A stretch of 64,000 nucleotides of DNA from Bog-159 sp963756605 (GTDB taxonomy: Bacteria; Acidobacteriota; Terriglobia; Bryobacterales; Bryobacteraceae). Made by a program: the position numbers and the translations under genes. Below, in pieces: positions 28,344 through 37,443 of the stretch (positions are counted from its first letter, which is position 1; each line of letters begins with the position of its first letter). The notes below the pieces were generated by a model. That model ran no database searches and had not been told where the DNA came from. It was given only the letters and a program-made list of their open reading frames with translations. The stretch covers positions 62,001-126,000 of the forward strand of contig CAVWOT010000018.1 in NCBI GenBank assembly GCA_963756605.1. The letters run 5' to 3'.

Positions 28344-28724
28344 GAACGATGCGAGAGTCCAGCGGTCAGACCGGACTTAGCCAGGATAGCACACGCTCTA
28401 ACTTGCAAGGCTTAAAGAACCGACCGGGCAAGTAAACAATGCCTTCGAGCCACCCACGATCTCGCCGATCCCGCAATGCTGCGCGATCATGAACAAGCCT
28501 GAATTATCGGAGTTTCCGGATGCACAGACGCTGCCGAAAGTAGCGCGTCATTGTGCTGCTGTCATGCGTGATCGTGATGCGGCCCTGCGCCTGCGTATAT
28601 CGAAGAGCGGAAATGGCCGACTGTGCGTCCCGGGTACTCGTGTGTCGCTGGACTCGGGGGAGACACCGGATACGCCACAACCGCCCTCACCGTCAGTTTA
28701 GCGGGGGATGCGCTTCACGACTTA
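28344..28724. other. intergenic gap, no gene found
   Basis: 381 bases between two minus-strand genes. A 70-codon plus-strand reading (28489-28701) has no ribosome site and no protein-like composition. No palindrome module or terminator was recognised. It probably holds the promoter of the barrel gene. Confidence 0.4.
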
Positions 28725-29996
28725 TCAATTCTTCAGCGCATCTTTGATGCGGTCGGTCAACATATCCACAAAGCGGTCGGGCACGAATCCATTCATTCGG
28801 CTGATCACTTCGCCGCTGCGATTGAGCACGATGGTGGTCGGAATCGAGGTGATCGCCAGCACGCGCGAGAGCCCGTCCTCATAGTAGACATGCTGCGCGG
28901 GCCAGTGGTTCTCATTCAGGAAGGGCGGCACCAACTCGCGTTCCTCGTCGGTGGCGATGGAGAGAAAAACCACATCCGGCGAATCGTGGAAGCGCTGCTT
29001 CACCTGCTCGTAGAGCGGATGCTGCGCGCGGCAGGGGCCGCACCAGGTGGCCCAAAAGTCGAAGACCACGGCCTTCCCCTTCAGCGACGCGATAGGCAGC
29101 TTGGCGCCGTCCACGCCGGAGATGGTAAAGTCTACGACGCTGGTAGCCTGGGCGTTCGGATCGTTTTGGTTCAAACGCAGGCGGCGGGCAGCCAGCATTC
29201 CAGTGGTGCGGTCGTAAGCCTCCAGAATGATGTCGCCCAAGCCCTTCTCCGAGCCGTAGAGCTTTCGGTAGATGTCGCCCAGTTGCGCGCGATCCTTGGC
29301 CCGGTCGGCATCCGAGTTGCGAAAATCGGGAATGGTGAAAGCGTCGGCATAGGGCGCGAGAGCTTCCTGATCGTGGCCGGCGCGGTGCAGCCACAGACCG
29401 ATCTCGCGGGCGGCCTCGGCCGAAGGGTAAGTTTCGTATCCGCGCTGGGCCAGCGCAATGGCCTCGTCGATTTTGCCCAGATTGCCGGTGGCACGCGCCT
29501 GGCAGGCCAGCACGCGACCCAAACCTTTATCCACCTCTTCATGCCACTGCGCCTCGCTCATGTGCCCCGGAGGAGGCTGCAGGCGCGACGCGCGCAGCAG
29601 TTCTTCGTAATGCTGCCCGTATTTCAGGGCGCGTTCGGAGTTGTCCCGCGTGCCGGTGGCCAGCAGGGCGTGGATGACGCGATCCAGAATCTGGGCATCG
29701 TTAGGCTCGCGCGCCAGCACGCGCTCGCCGTACTCAACCAAGCGCTTGTCGTCTTTAGCTTCGATGGCCGCCTTCACCAGGGCGCGCTCAATCTCATTGC
29801 GGCGGGGGCTATTCGGATATTTGGCGAGATGCTTTTCGAGCGCGCGGATGAAATCGACCGGGCTGTTGCCGGCTTCCGTGATGGCTTGCCCAAGCTGCTG
29901 GGATTCATCGGCGGCGGGGCTGGAGGGAGGATTTTGCGCCAAACCCTGCGCACAGCTCAAGACGGCAAAGAACAGCGGGGCCCGGAGGAATTTCAT
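28725..29996 (-). CDS. secreted TlpA-like thioredoxin protein with TPR region
   Basis: 423 residues from MKFLRAPLFFAVLSCAQGLAQ (signal peptide); the longer in-frame reading to 30032 is rejected because the ATG at 29996 overlaps the previous stop (ATGA). A helical repeat region (about 25-280) precedes a TlpA-type thioredoxin fold with Cys319 and Cys322 in WATWCGPCRAQHP, and GEVISRMNGFVPDRF near the end. Such proteins act as thiol oxidoreductases in the periplasm. Last gene of the coupled yebC-ruvC cluster. Confidence 0.85.
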   Translation of the reverse strand: MKFLRAPLFFAVLSCAQGLAQNPPSSPAADESQQLGQAITEAGNSPVDFIRALEKHLAKYPNSPRRNEIERALVKAAIEAKDDKRLVEYGERVLAREPNDAQILDRVIHALLATGTRDNSERALKYGQHYEELLRASRLQPPPGHMSEAQWHEEVDKGLGRVLACQARATGNLGKIDEAIALAQRGYETYPSAEAAREIGLWLHRAGHDQEALAPYADAFTIPDFRNSDADRAKDRAQLGDIYRKLYGSEKGLGDIILEAYDRTTGMLAARRLRLNQNDPNAQATSVVDFTISGVDGAKLPIASLKGKAVVFDFWATWCGPCRAQHPLYEQVKQRFHDSPDVVFLSIATDEERELVPPFLNENHWPAQHVYYEDGLSRVLAITSIPTTIVLNRSGEVISRMNGFVPDRFVDMLTDRIKDALKN

Positions 29997-30658
29997 TTGG
30001 GCGGGTTGGCGGCGCAGGGCGGGGCCGTACACCGAAACTGGTCGGCCAGGGCCGCGGCGCGCAAGCGGGCCTGATGCATGTAGCTTTCGTTCTTCGCAAT
30101 GCGGTCGAGCAATGGCAGGTACTGCGCCGTATCCACCAGGCGCCTGTTATCATACGCCGTTTCCAGCATCAGCACGGCCTTCATGACGCCCAGGTGATCG
30201 TACTTGGCAGAGACTTCCAGGTTTGTGAGGAGTTGTTCGGAGTCGCTGATGCGCTCGAACCAATCGGCCAGCGCCTGCGCCGACGGGTCCTCCGAGAAAT
30301 TGAATTTGACCTCGTTTTTCTTCGCACCGTCGACGAAGCGGAAGGTCTTGGTTCCCATGAAGGCCACTTTCAAAGGCGATTCCAGCGGGTGATCGAAATG
30401 GCCGAGCTTGTCGGCAAGGTCGAACAGGGCGGCGGTCTCGGCTTCGCTCAACTGGAAGCGTACGGGATTGTCGTCGTTGGCATCTTCGCGGTAATCGCCG
30501 GTCCCGGTTTTGTCGACGTTGATGGCCACGAAGGCCGGGGTGCTGGCTGGGAATGACTTGGAGAAGTAAAGATGCGGGATAGTGCCCACGTCAGCGGCAG
30601 GCGCCAGATGCGCGGTGGCGAGAGAAACGCACCACAGCAGCGCAGCGACCGATCTCAT
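29993..30658 (-). CDS. secreted hypothetical protein
   Basis: 221 residues with a signal peptide (LLWCVSLATAHLAPAAD), a central region of alternating strands (ESPLKVAFMGTKTFRFVDGA) and a helical C-terminal half (YLPLLDRIAKNESYMHQARL). Not recognised. Overlaps by four bases with ruvC upstream and with the thioredoxin gene downstream, so it is translated as part of one unit. Confidence 0.7.
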   Translation of the reverse strand: MRSVAALLWCVSLATAHLAPAADVGTIPHLYFSKSFPASTPAFVAINVDKTGTGDYREDANDDNPVRFQLSEAETAALFDLADKLGHFDHPLESPLKVAFMGTKTFRFVDGAKKNEVKFNFSEDPSAQALADWFERISDSEQLLTNLEVSAKYDHLGVMKAVLMLETAYDNRRLVDTAQYLPLLDRIAKNESYMHQARLRAAALADQFRCTAPPCAANPPK

Positions 30659-31158
30659 CTGGCGAGGCTCCCTTCGAGGCGAGCGCGCGTGACGGCGCGG
30701 GTGGCGTGGCAGATGGCCACGGCCAGGGCATCGCTGGCGTCTTCCGACGCGATCATGGAATCCAATCCGAGCAGAGACTGCACCATCACCTGCACCTGCC
30801 GTTTATCCGCTTGCCCATACCCCACCACGCTGGTCTTGATTTCGAGCGGCGAATACTCTCCCAATTGTAACCCGGCTTCGGCGATGGCCAGCAGGGCGAC
30901 GCCGCGCACGTGCGCCAACTTTAGCGCCGTGCGGACGTTGGCCGCATAAAACACCTGTTCGACGGCCGCGGCCGCGGGGGAGTGCGCGCGGATCACCTCC
31001 CGCAGACCCCGGGCGATGACATGCAGGCGCTTTTCGAAAGGGTCTCGCACTTTGGTGACGATCACGCCGGAGACGATTAATTTGTGGCCGCCGCCATCGG
31101 AATCAATGACGCCGTAGCCGGTGCGTGCCGTGCCGCAATCGACCCCCAGCACCAGCAC
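30655..31158 (-). CDS. ruvC: Holliday junction resolvase RuvC
   Basis: 167 residues, standard length, starting MLVLGVDCGTARTGYGVI (GTG). RuvC cuts Holliday junctions symmetrically as a dimer. Expected motifs are present: the N-terminal metal Asp in GVDCGTARTGYG, AVEQVFYAANVRTALKLAHVRG, YSPLEIKTSVVGYGQADKRQ and SEDASDALAVAICH with the C-terminal acidic residues. Starts one base after the yebC stop. No ruvA or ruvB in the window. Confidence 0.95.
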   Translation of the reverse strand: MLVLGVDCGTARTGYGVIDSDGGGHKLIVSGVIVTKVRDPFEKRLHVIARGLREVIRAHSPAAAAVEQVFYAANVRTALKLAHVRGVALLAIAEAGLQLGEYSPLEIKTSVVGYGQADKRQVQVMVQSLLGLDSMIASEDASDALAVAICHATRAVTRARLEGSLAR

Positions 31159-31159
31159 T

Positions 31160-31906
31160 TTATTGCGCCAGCGCCTCCAACTCCTTCTCGTCGATATCGA
31201 AGTTGGAATAGACGTACTGCACGTCCTCGTGTTCTTCGAGCGCTTCGCTGAGGCGCAGCATAGCGCCGGCGTTCTTGCCTTCGAGACGCACCAGGTTTTT
31301 GGGAAGCATGGCGACTTCGGCCGATTCGGTCGGGAGATTGGCCTTGTGCAGGGCTTCCAGCACGGCATCGTGCGCCTCGGGCGGGGCGATGACCTCCCAT
31401 TGGTCGCCCTCGTCGCGCAGGTCGTCGGCGCCGGCGTCGAGCACGATGGTCATGAGTTGTTCTTCGGTGGCTTTATCGCGCGGCACGTAGACGTGGCTCT
31501 TGCGCTCAAACATCCAGGCCACGCTGCCCAACTCACCAAGATTGCCGCCGTTTTTGGAGAAGCAATGACGGATTTCGCTTACGGTGCGATTGCGATTATC
31601 TGTTGCGACTTTGACCAGCACGGCGGCGCCGCCCGGTCCATAGCCTTCGAACATGACTTCGTCGATCTGGCCTCCCTCAAGTTCGCCGGTGCCGCGCATG
31701 ATGGCCTTCTTGATGTTGTCGGCGGGCATGCTGACGCCTTTGGCGGCCAGGATAGCGGTGCGCAGGCGGGGATTGGCATCCGGATCGCCCCCGTTACGGG
31801 CGGCGATGGAAATTTCCTTGATAATGCGCGTAAACGTTTTTCCACGTTTAGCGTCGAGTGCGGCCTTCTTGTGTTTGATGGTCGCCCACTTTGAATGACC
31901 TGACAT
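31160..31906 (-). CDS. yebC: YebC/PmpR-family protein (translation or transcription regulator)
   Basis: 248 residues from MSGHSKWATIKHKKAALDAK, the invariant start of the family, with GGNLGELGSVAWMFERKSH and the C-terminal acidic part. YebC proteins were long annotated as transcription factors; more recent work ties some of them to relief of ribosome stalling at proline runs. The classic neighbourhood yebC-ruvC is kept. The longer in-frame reading (to 32209) is rejected. Confidence 0.95.
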   Translation of the reverse strand: MSGHSKWATIKHKKAALDAKRGKTFTRIIKEISIAARNGGDPDANPRLRTAILAAKGVSMPADNIKKAIMRGTGELEGGQIDEVMFEGYGPGGAAVLVKVATDNRNRTVSEIRHCFSKNGGNLGELGSVAWMFERKSHVYVPRDKATEEQLMTIVLDAGADDLRDEGDQWEVIAPPEAHDAVLEALHKANLPTESAEVAMLPKNLVRLEGKNAGAMLRLSEALEEHEDVQYVYSNFDIDEKELEALAQ

Positions 31907-32022
31907 GGCGAAACCTCTTCGTGGGGCCCGGCCAAGCGTGGCCGGGTACGGCTTGTATGAATTCGACAACTGAAGCATAACAGAATGAGCGGAGTGGCGA
32001 CAACCGGGGCGGGGTGGTGGCG

Positions 32023-32072
32023 GTGATGGGTGGTGGGTGGTGGGTGATGGGTGGTGGGTGGTGGGTGACGGG
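32023..32072 (+). repeat. G-rich heptamer array, candidate G-quadruplex
   Basis: Seven GGG runs placed exactly seven bases apart (32028, 32035, 32042, 32049, 32056, 32063, 32070), separated by TGGT, TGAT or TGAC. On a larger scale it is a 21-bp unit repeated twice (32023-32043, 32044-32064). It lies in the 397-base gap between divergent yebC and the TPR gene at 32304; the rest of that gap holds nothing recognisable. Confidence 0.75.
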
Positions 32073-32303
32073 AGATCGGTCACACTTGCTTGTGAGTTCC
32101 GCCTTCGCGGCCAACCATCGGCAGGCGGGGATGTTGATCTGCGAGCGAAGCTCTCCGACCATCCTGCTTGTAGAGAGGGTGTCACGCCGAAGTCTGCGTC
32201 GGAAAGCACGAGACCTTGATAACCGTTGCCGCAACCGTTACCGCACCCCTGAATACTTGTGCAGCTTCGCGGATGGGGCGCAACCTCGAATCAGGAGGGG
32301 AAA

Positions 32304-33008
32304 ATGCGCGGAAGATTGCTGGGGGCGCTGTTGGTTACAATCCCGCTCAGTACGATGGGGGCCGAACTGCCCGACATACAGGCGAGCGAGGCCATCACCC
32401 TGATTAACAACGCAAGACAAAACCAGACGGAGGGATACTTCTACCGTGCGGAGGCGCAGTATCTCCGGGCGCTGGCGATCGTGGAACACGCGTCCGGCGC
32501 GCAGAGTGCGGACTTGACACCGGCGTTGAACGGCTTGGCCGAGCTCTATTTCGAAGCGCGGCGTTACACGGAAGCCGAAGCTTTTGCGCGGCGGTCGGCG
32601 GCGATAGTCGCGGCCAATTTAGGCAATGGCCATCCGCTGATGGCGACGGCCTTGCAGGATCTGGCGGCGATTTATCACGTGCAGGGAGAATACGACAAAG
32701 CCGAACCGCTGTACCAGCGCGCGCTGGCCATTCGGGAGAAGGCGCTGGGGGCGAATCATCCTTTCGTGGCCGTAACGCTGATCGATCTGGGTGGACTGGA
32801 AAAGGCGCAGGGGAATTACGATCGGGCCGCGGAGCACTATGCGCGGGCGGTCAGGATTCGCCAGGACGCTTTTGGCATGGACGATCCGCAGGTGGCGGAA
32901 GCGCTGGCGGAGTATGCGGCAGTACTGCGTAAAACTTGCCATCGGCTGGAGGCGGCGACGGCGGAGGCGCAGTCGCGCGCGATTCTGGCGAAGGCGGCGT
33001 TCCGATAG
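32304..33008 (+). CDS. secreted TPR (kinesin light chain-like) protein
   Basis: 234 residues from MRGRLLGALLVTIPLSTMGA (signal peptide), preceded by AGGAGGGG. Four or five 42-residue TPR-10-type units with the kinesin light chain pattern (HPLMATALQDLAAIYHVQGE, HPFVAVTLIDLGGLEKAQGN, DPQVAEALAEYAAVLRKTCH). Such arrays bind proteins; no partner is evident. Confidence 0.8.
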   Translation: MRGRLLGALLVTIPLSTMGAELPDIQASEAITLINNARQNQTEGYFYRAEAQYLRALAIVEHASGAQSADLTPALNGLAELYFEARRYTEAEAFARRSAAIVAANLGNGHPLMATALQDLAAIYHVQGEYDKAEPLYQRALAIREKALGANHPFVAVTLIDLGGLEKAQGNYDRAAEHYARAVRIRQDAFGMDDPQVAEALAEYAAVLRKTCHRLEAATAEAQSRAILAKAAFR

Positions 33009-33156
33009 GCGAGCTTTGCTCGCCGTGACTGGTGGTTAGTGGCTGGTGACTGGTGGTTTAGTTTTCGCCAACCAGGCGGTGTCGCGATGCCTGAAAGCGT
33101 GGGTCGGCGCGCAGCTTGTGGTAGTTGGGCGTCCCGGTAGGCGAGCTTTGCTCGCC
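33008..33156 (+). repeat. duplicated GGCGAGC-TTT-GCTCGCC hairpin with flanks
   Basis: The 7-3-7 palindrome occurs at 33008-33024 and again at 33140-33156, each followed by a copy of TGGTGGTTAGTGGCTGGTG and GGTTTAGTTTTCG. The duplication brackets a gene remnant (33058-33129). Confidence 0.75.
33058..33129 (-). pseudogene. remnant of the 3' end of a TPR-regulator paralogue
   Basis: Translated in the minus frame this gives PNYHKLRADPRFQASRHRLV then GEN and TAA, matching the end of the intact gene at 33271 (PNYDKLRADPRFQALLRRLG then LEN, stop). Only 24 codons survive upstream of the intact gene's stop, so a tandem copy has been almost wholly deleted. Confidence 0.75.
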
Positions 33157-33235
33157 GTCGCTGGTGGTTAGTGGCTGGTGGTTTAGTTTTCGCTACCCGG
33201 TCATTCTGACTCCTGGCTCCTGACTTCTGTCTTCT

Positions 33236-33269
33236 ATATCCCGCAGGGATATCAAGGGCGCAGCCCTTG
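33236..33269. repeat. two adjacent 7-3-7 palindromes
   Basis: ATATCCC-GCA-GGGATAT (33236-33252) directly followed by CAAGGGC-GCA-GCCCTTG (33253-33269). They end two bases before the stop of the TPR-regulator gene. Both share the GCA loop, and neither has a T-tract. Confidence 0.75.
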
Positions 33270-33270
33270 G

Positions 33271-35208
33271 TTAGTTTTCGAGACCGAGGCGGCGCAAGAG
33301 GGCCTGGAAGCGCGGGTCGGCGCGCAGCTTGTCGTAGTTGGGCATTATTTTGGCGTAGGCCAGCAGGGGGCTGCGCTCCTCGTAGGCTTTTTCCAGCCAT
33401 TGGAATGCCAGATCCTTTTCGCCGATGCTGGCGTAGGTCTGGGCGGCATAGCAGGACTTTCCAGGTCTCTGGTTGCGGGTGCACTCCTCGATCCAATGTT
33501 CCACCAACGCGCGCGCCTCAGCTTGTTTGCCCTGTTGGGCGGCCAGGCGCGCACTGAGGGAGGTGTCGTCCACATTGGTGAAGGTGGCGCGCATTGCCTG
33601 GATGACGGCCGCCATCGCGTCGAGCCGGTCTCTGGCGGCTTCGACCCCCAGCATCTCATCGTAGGCGTGAATGAAGGTGGGGTCCAGCTCTATCGCTTTC
33701 CGAAACTCGACCACGGCCCGGTCGTATTCGCGGCGGTCGGCGTAGATCATCCCAGCGACGGTAATCTTGTAGGGCGAGAGGGGATCGAGAGCCAGCGAGC
33801 GTTGGATTTCGGCGAGAGCCTCGTCCAGCCGTCCCAGGGGTGTGAGATATGTCACACTGTAGGCGAAGTGGGCGTCGGCGTCGCCGGGGCTTAGTTCCAA
33901 GGCGCGTTTGAATTCGCGCTCGGCGCCGTGCCAATCCCAGTCGTACAAGGCTTTGACGTAGCCGAGCGAAACATGCGCGGCGGCCAGTGTTTCATCCAGT
34001 TGTAACGCGCGGTTCGCGGCTTGCCGGGCTTGCGGCATGGCCTGCTGCGCCGCGGACCAGCCGAACACAGCCAGCCAGGTGTAGCAATCGGCCATGCCGG
34101 CATGAGCCGGTGCGTAGCCGGGATCCTTGGCGATGGCTTGCGCGAAGTACTCGATGCCCTTGCGAGCGCCTTCCGGACGCCACTTATTCAGATGGAAGCG
34201 CCCCTGAAGGTAGAGGTTATAGGCATCCAGATCATGGGTCGAGGATTCGACCAATGGGCGGCCCGGATGGCCGGCCACGCGAAGTTCCAGCGCCCCCACG
34301 ATGGCGCGCGAGATTTCATCCTGCACGGCGAAGACATCGGCGAGACGGCGGTCGTAGGTTTCCGACCATACGTGGTAGCCGTCCGCCACGCTGCTGAGTT
34401 GGGCCGTAATGCGCAGGCGGTCGCCGGATCTTTGCACGCTGCCTTCGAGTACCGCAGCGACGTTGAGCTGCCGGCCCACGGCGCGGATGTCGGGGTTCCT
34501 TCCCTTGAATTGGAAAGCGGAGCCGCGCGCGACCACGCGCAGTCCGCGGACTTTGGTGAGGGCGTTGATGAGGTCGTCGGTGAGGCCATCGCTGAAGTAC
34601 TCGTTTTCCTTATCGGAACTGAGGTTCACAAAGGGAAGTACGGCGATGGAGGACGAATCCGGCGCGGCGGGACGGGGATGCGAGCGGCGGCCGAGCAGGT
34701 AACCGGCCATGAGCACAGCAAGTGCCAGCGCCGGGACGACCACGCGCCAATTTATCCACCAAACGCGCGGCAGCGGTTCGGCGGTCACTTCCGCAATTGG
34801 CGCGATCGGGATAGCCGGCAGCGCCGCGAAACAGGGCAAATAGCCGCCCTTCGGCAGATCGATGCGGACGGGGTCGGAGGCCCCCTCCGTCTCGTAATAC
34901 TCCTTCAGGCGTGTGCGCAGTTTGACGGCTTCCACGCGCACCACGCCGTCGAGGCGCGGGTCATAGGAAGGGTCGCGGCCGAAGACCTCGGCTCCGAGGA
35001 CTGTCTCCTTGAGTTGATTACCTTCGAGGGCCTGTTCGACGATGAAGCGGAGGAAGCGGCCCGGCCGTTCGGCACCCGCAAATGCATGGCTAGCCAGGAT
35101 TTTGGCCAACTGCACGCGGACGCATTCCGGCGCCGGCTTGGGCGCGCCATTAGGGCTGGCGGCGATCGGTCCGAATTGTTCCCGTGCGGAGGCCGGCACC
35201 GTCTTCAT
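33271..35208 (-). CDS. membrane-anchored TPR protein with FlgO-like domain and winged-helix-like N-terminus
   Basis: 645 residues. The N-terminal region (about 25-130; PGRFLRFIVEQALEGNQLKE, RLDGVVRVEAVKLRTRLKEY) resembles the DNA-binding-like domain placed before TPR arrays in acidobacterial and proteobacterial proteins. One membrane helix (WRVVVPALALAVLMAGYLLG, about 160-180) follows, then a FlgO/TolB-N-like domain (IAVLPFVNLSSDKENEYFSD) and about seven TPRs up to the end. Such CadC-like one-component proteins could sense and regulate across the membrane; that is inference. A partial duplicate of its 3' end lies just downstream. Confidence 0.75.
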   Translation of the reverse strand: MKTVPASAREQFGPIAASPNGAPKPAPECVRVQLAKILASHAFAGAERPGRFLRFIVEQALEGNQLKETVLGAEVFGRDPSYDPRLDGVVRVEAVKLRTRLKEYYETEGASDPVRIDLPKGGYLPCFAALPAIPIAPIAEVTAEPLPRVWWINWRVVVPALALAVLMAGYLLGRRSHPRPAAPDSSSIAVLPFVNLSSDKENEYFSDGLTDDLINALTKVRGLRVVARGSAFQFKGRNPDIRAVGRQLNVAAVLEGSVQRSGDRLRITAQLSSVADGYHVWSETYDRRLADVFAVQDEISRAIVGALELRVAGHPGRPLVESSTHDLDAYNLYLQGRFHLNKWRPEGARKGIEYFAQAIAKDPGYAPAHAGMADCYTWLAVFGWSAAQQAMPQARQAANRALQLDETLAAAHVSLGYVKALYDWDWHGAEREFKRALELSPGDADAHFAYSVTYLTPLGRLDEALAEIQRSLALDPLSPYKITVAGMIYADRREYDRAVVEFRKAIELDPTFIHAYDEMLGVEAARDRLDAMAAVIQAMRATFTNVDDTSLSARLAAQQGKQAEARALVEHWIEECTRNQRPGKSCYAAQTYASIGEKDLAFQWLEKAYEERSPLLAYAKIMPNYDKLRADPRFQALLRRLGLEN

Positions 35209-35283
35209 TGGATGATACGGGCGTGTGAAAGGATCTGTTCAATTTTGCTTCGTGGTGCTGGGCCGGGTAGGCTGGCTGGGCTG

Positions 35284-37422
35284 CTACACTGCCCAATCCG
35301 CCTGCTCCGAGGAAGGCATTTCGATCCAACCCTGCTGCGGGACCGCATCCATGGGCAGGCCGCCTTGCCAGAGCGAGAATTGGAACCGCACCGGATCGCG
35401 GGCTTGCGCGCCCATAGCGGCTAGTGAAAGACGCGCTTCGAGCACAGTCTTAAACGCGCATTCGACCGGGAGCGCGGCGCTTTCCGGTACGTCCGCCAGT
35501 TTTAATTCCGTGACACTGGCGCGCCCATAGTCGAAGCGCAGGGTTACCTGGTTCGATTGCGCCGGATCACCCGCGTCAATGTTCAGGCGCGCCTCCATCT
35601 CCGAAATGGTCTGCTCGGAACCGCGATGGAAATCGACGCGCAGATACAAATTTGCCCCATCGCTGCCGTAGTAAACTTCGCGCACCAGGAATTTCTTGCC
35701 GTGCATGGAACCGGAGCGCTCGTCCACGCGATACAAACCGGCGCCCAGCCATTCGAAGTACGAAGTGACCTCGCCGTCGATCACCGGTGCAATTTTCCCG
35801 CTGGGCGGAATGTGCATGGCACTCACAGCCATGCGCAGAATGGGGCGCGACAACTCCTCCGGCGGGCTGAGGTTGAGGAAGCGATAAACATTGGCAAGAT
35901 GGCTGCGGTAGAGCTGGTCGAACTCCACGCGCTGGCCGGAATCGTGCTCGGGGCCGTACCACCAGCACCAGTCGCTGCCCTCGGCGATCAACAACTCCTC
36001 ATAGGCCAGCCGGCGGCGATCCGGTGGCACGTTCTGCGCGATCTGGTAGGTCTCCCGCGCGCGCAGAAGCTGGCTCCAGGCCTGATTATCCTCCTCCGCG
36101 CCGATCCACACGTCGAAGTTGGCATTAATCCAGGAGCCCGGGAAAACATGCGACAACGGCTCCGGATCCATTCTGGTCAGCGCTTCGCTGATGGTTACGG
36201 CAGACATATGCGGGTCGTCCGAGATCAGCGTATAGAGATACCGCAGGAAGGGCCGTCCGTTGTGATCGTAGTATTCCCAGGCGTTCTCGCCATCCAGGAT
36301 GATGGGCACCAGCGCATCGCGCCCGCTTGCCAATATGTGGCGGCAGTTCTCGCGGATGCGACTCAGGAAGTCTCCCGCGGCGTGGCCGGAGTCCATCCCG
36401 GAATAGACGAACCCGATCAGGTCGCTCAGGAAGTGATCGCGGAAAACCAGATTGATGTGATCGGGGCCTTGCTCCCAGCGGTACGGGCGATAGATGGAGT
36501 CTACGCCGATGGCGCGGCCCAGGGTGCGCCCCAGCACGCCGCTATCGCTGGCTGCCCAGCGATAGCCGACCGCCGCGGCTATGCCGAAAGTCTCGTCGGA
36601 AACAGAGCCCTCCGACGGCCAGAGGCCGGCCGGCGCGACGCCAAACTCCTGCTCCACGTACTGGCGGGCCATCTCCAATTGGATGCGCGCATCCTCCGGA
36701 TAACGGAATGGAGGCGGCAACGGCACACCGGGATGCGCCACCGAAGCGATGTTGGAATCGCACAACAAGGGCAGGATGGGGTGATAGTAGGGTGTGGTGG
36801 AGATTTCGATGTGGCCCGCGGCGGCCATTTCGCGGTACACCGGGATGACCTTGCCGAGAATCTCGAGTTGTTTACGGCCCACCAGCCGCTGGTCGTCGGG
36901 CGTGTAGTCAGTGCCTTTGGCGAACAGTTCGCGGATTTCAGGGTCGGTGGCGCGAAACTCTTCGTCGAACCAGATCAGCTGCGAGATCACCTGCAGGTCG
37001 CGGAAATCTTGAGCGGAAAAGCGGCGGCGCGCCATATCCAGGCTGCTTTGCGAATGACGATCCTGGTACAGGCCGGCGTAGCGCGGAAAAGCTTCGGTCA
37101 TGTGCGGCGGATGGGGCAGCAGCAACTGTTGCAGCAGGAACGTCTGGTCCGCCTCGGTGAGGGCTTCGGCGGGCTTTAGGGCGGCTGCCAGATATGGGTC
37201 GCGGGCCTCGCCGCGGGCGTACTCGTCCACCTGCACCATCATGGAGGGGACCAGATTGAAAGTCTGGCGCACGTTGGGGAATTCACGCAGAATCTCGACC
37301 ATGCCGTAGTAGTCTTTGAGGGCGTGCAGGCGGGTCCAGGGCAGCTTGTATTCGCCGGACGCCAGATCTTTGTAGAACGGCTGATGCATGTGCCAGAGGA
37401 AGCAAAGATAAATGTGAGGCAT
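35284..37422 (-). CDS. glycoside hydrolase family 57 (alpha-amylase/amylopullulanase type)
   Basis: 712 residues without signal peptide. Starts MPHIYLCFLWHMHQPFYKD, the GH57 region 1 (HxHQP). Candidate nucleophile Glu271 in GLWPSEGSVS and candidate acid/base Asp377 in IILDGENAWEYY, about 105 residues apart as in GH57 amylopullulanases. A C-terminal beta domain follows (about 500-712). The enzyme should cleave alpha-1,4 (and perhaps alpha-1,6) glucan bonds in the cytoplasm. Glycogen genes are not in the window. Lies 21 bases from the phosphoesterase gene upstream in the same orientation. Confidence 0.88.
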   Translation of the reverse strand: MPHIYLCFLWHMHQPFYKDLASGEYKLPWTRLHALKDYYGMVEILREFPNVRQTFNLVPSMMVQVDEYARGEARDPYLAAALKPAEALTEADQTFLLQQLLLPHPPHMTEAFPRYAGLYQDRHSQSSLDMARRRFSAQDFRDLQVISQLIWFDEEFRATDPEIRELFAKGTDYTPDDQRLVGRKQLEILGKVIPVYREMAAAGHIEISTTPYYHPILPLLCDSNIASVAHPGVPLPPPFRYPEDARIQLEMARQYVEQEFGVAPAGLWPSEGSVSDETFGIAAAVGYRWAASDSGVLGRTLGRAIGVDSIYRPYRWEQGPDHINLVFRDHFLSDLIGFVYSGMDSGHAAGDFLSRIRENCRHILASGRDALVPIILDGENAWEYYDHNGRPFLRYLYTLISDDPHMSAVTISEALTRMDPEPLSHVFPGSWINANFDVWIGAEEDNQAWSQLLRARETYQIAQNVPPDRRRLAYEELLIAEGSDWCWWYGPEHDSGQRVEFDQLYRSHLANVYRFLNLSPPEELSRPILRMAVSAMHIPPSGKIAPVIDGEVTSYFEWLGAGLYRVDERSGSMHGKKFLVREVYYGSDGANLYLRVDFHRGSEQTISEMEARLNIDAGDPAQSNQVTLRFDYGRASVTELKLADVPESAALPVECAFKTVLEARLSLAAMGAQARDPVRFQFSLWQGGLPMDAVPQQGWIEMPSSEQADWAV

Positions 37423-37443
37423 GGGTTTAGGTCGCCTCGCGCC

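Noticed and set aside
28489..28701. 70-codon plus-strand reading frame in an intergenic gap
   Set aside because: No ribosome site, no recognisable motif, random-like composition.
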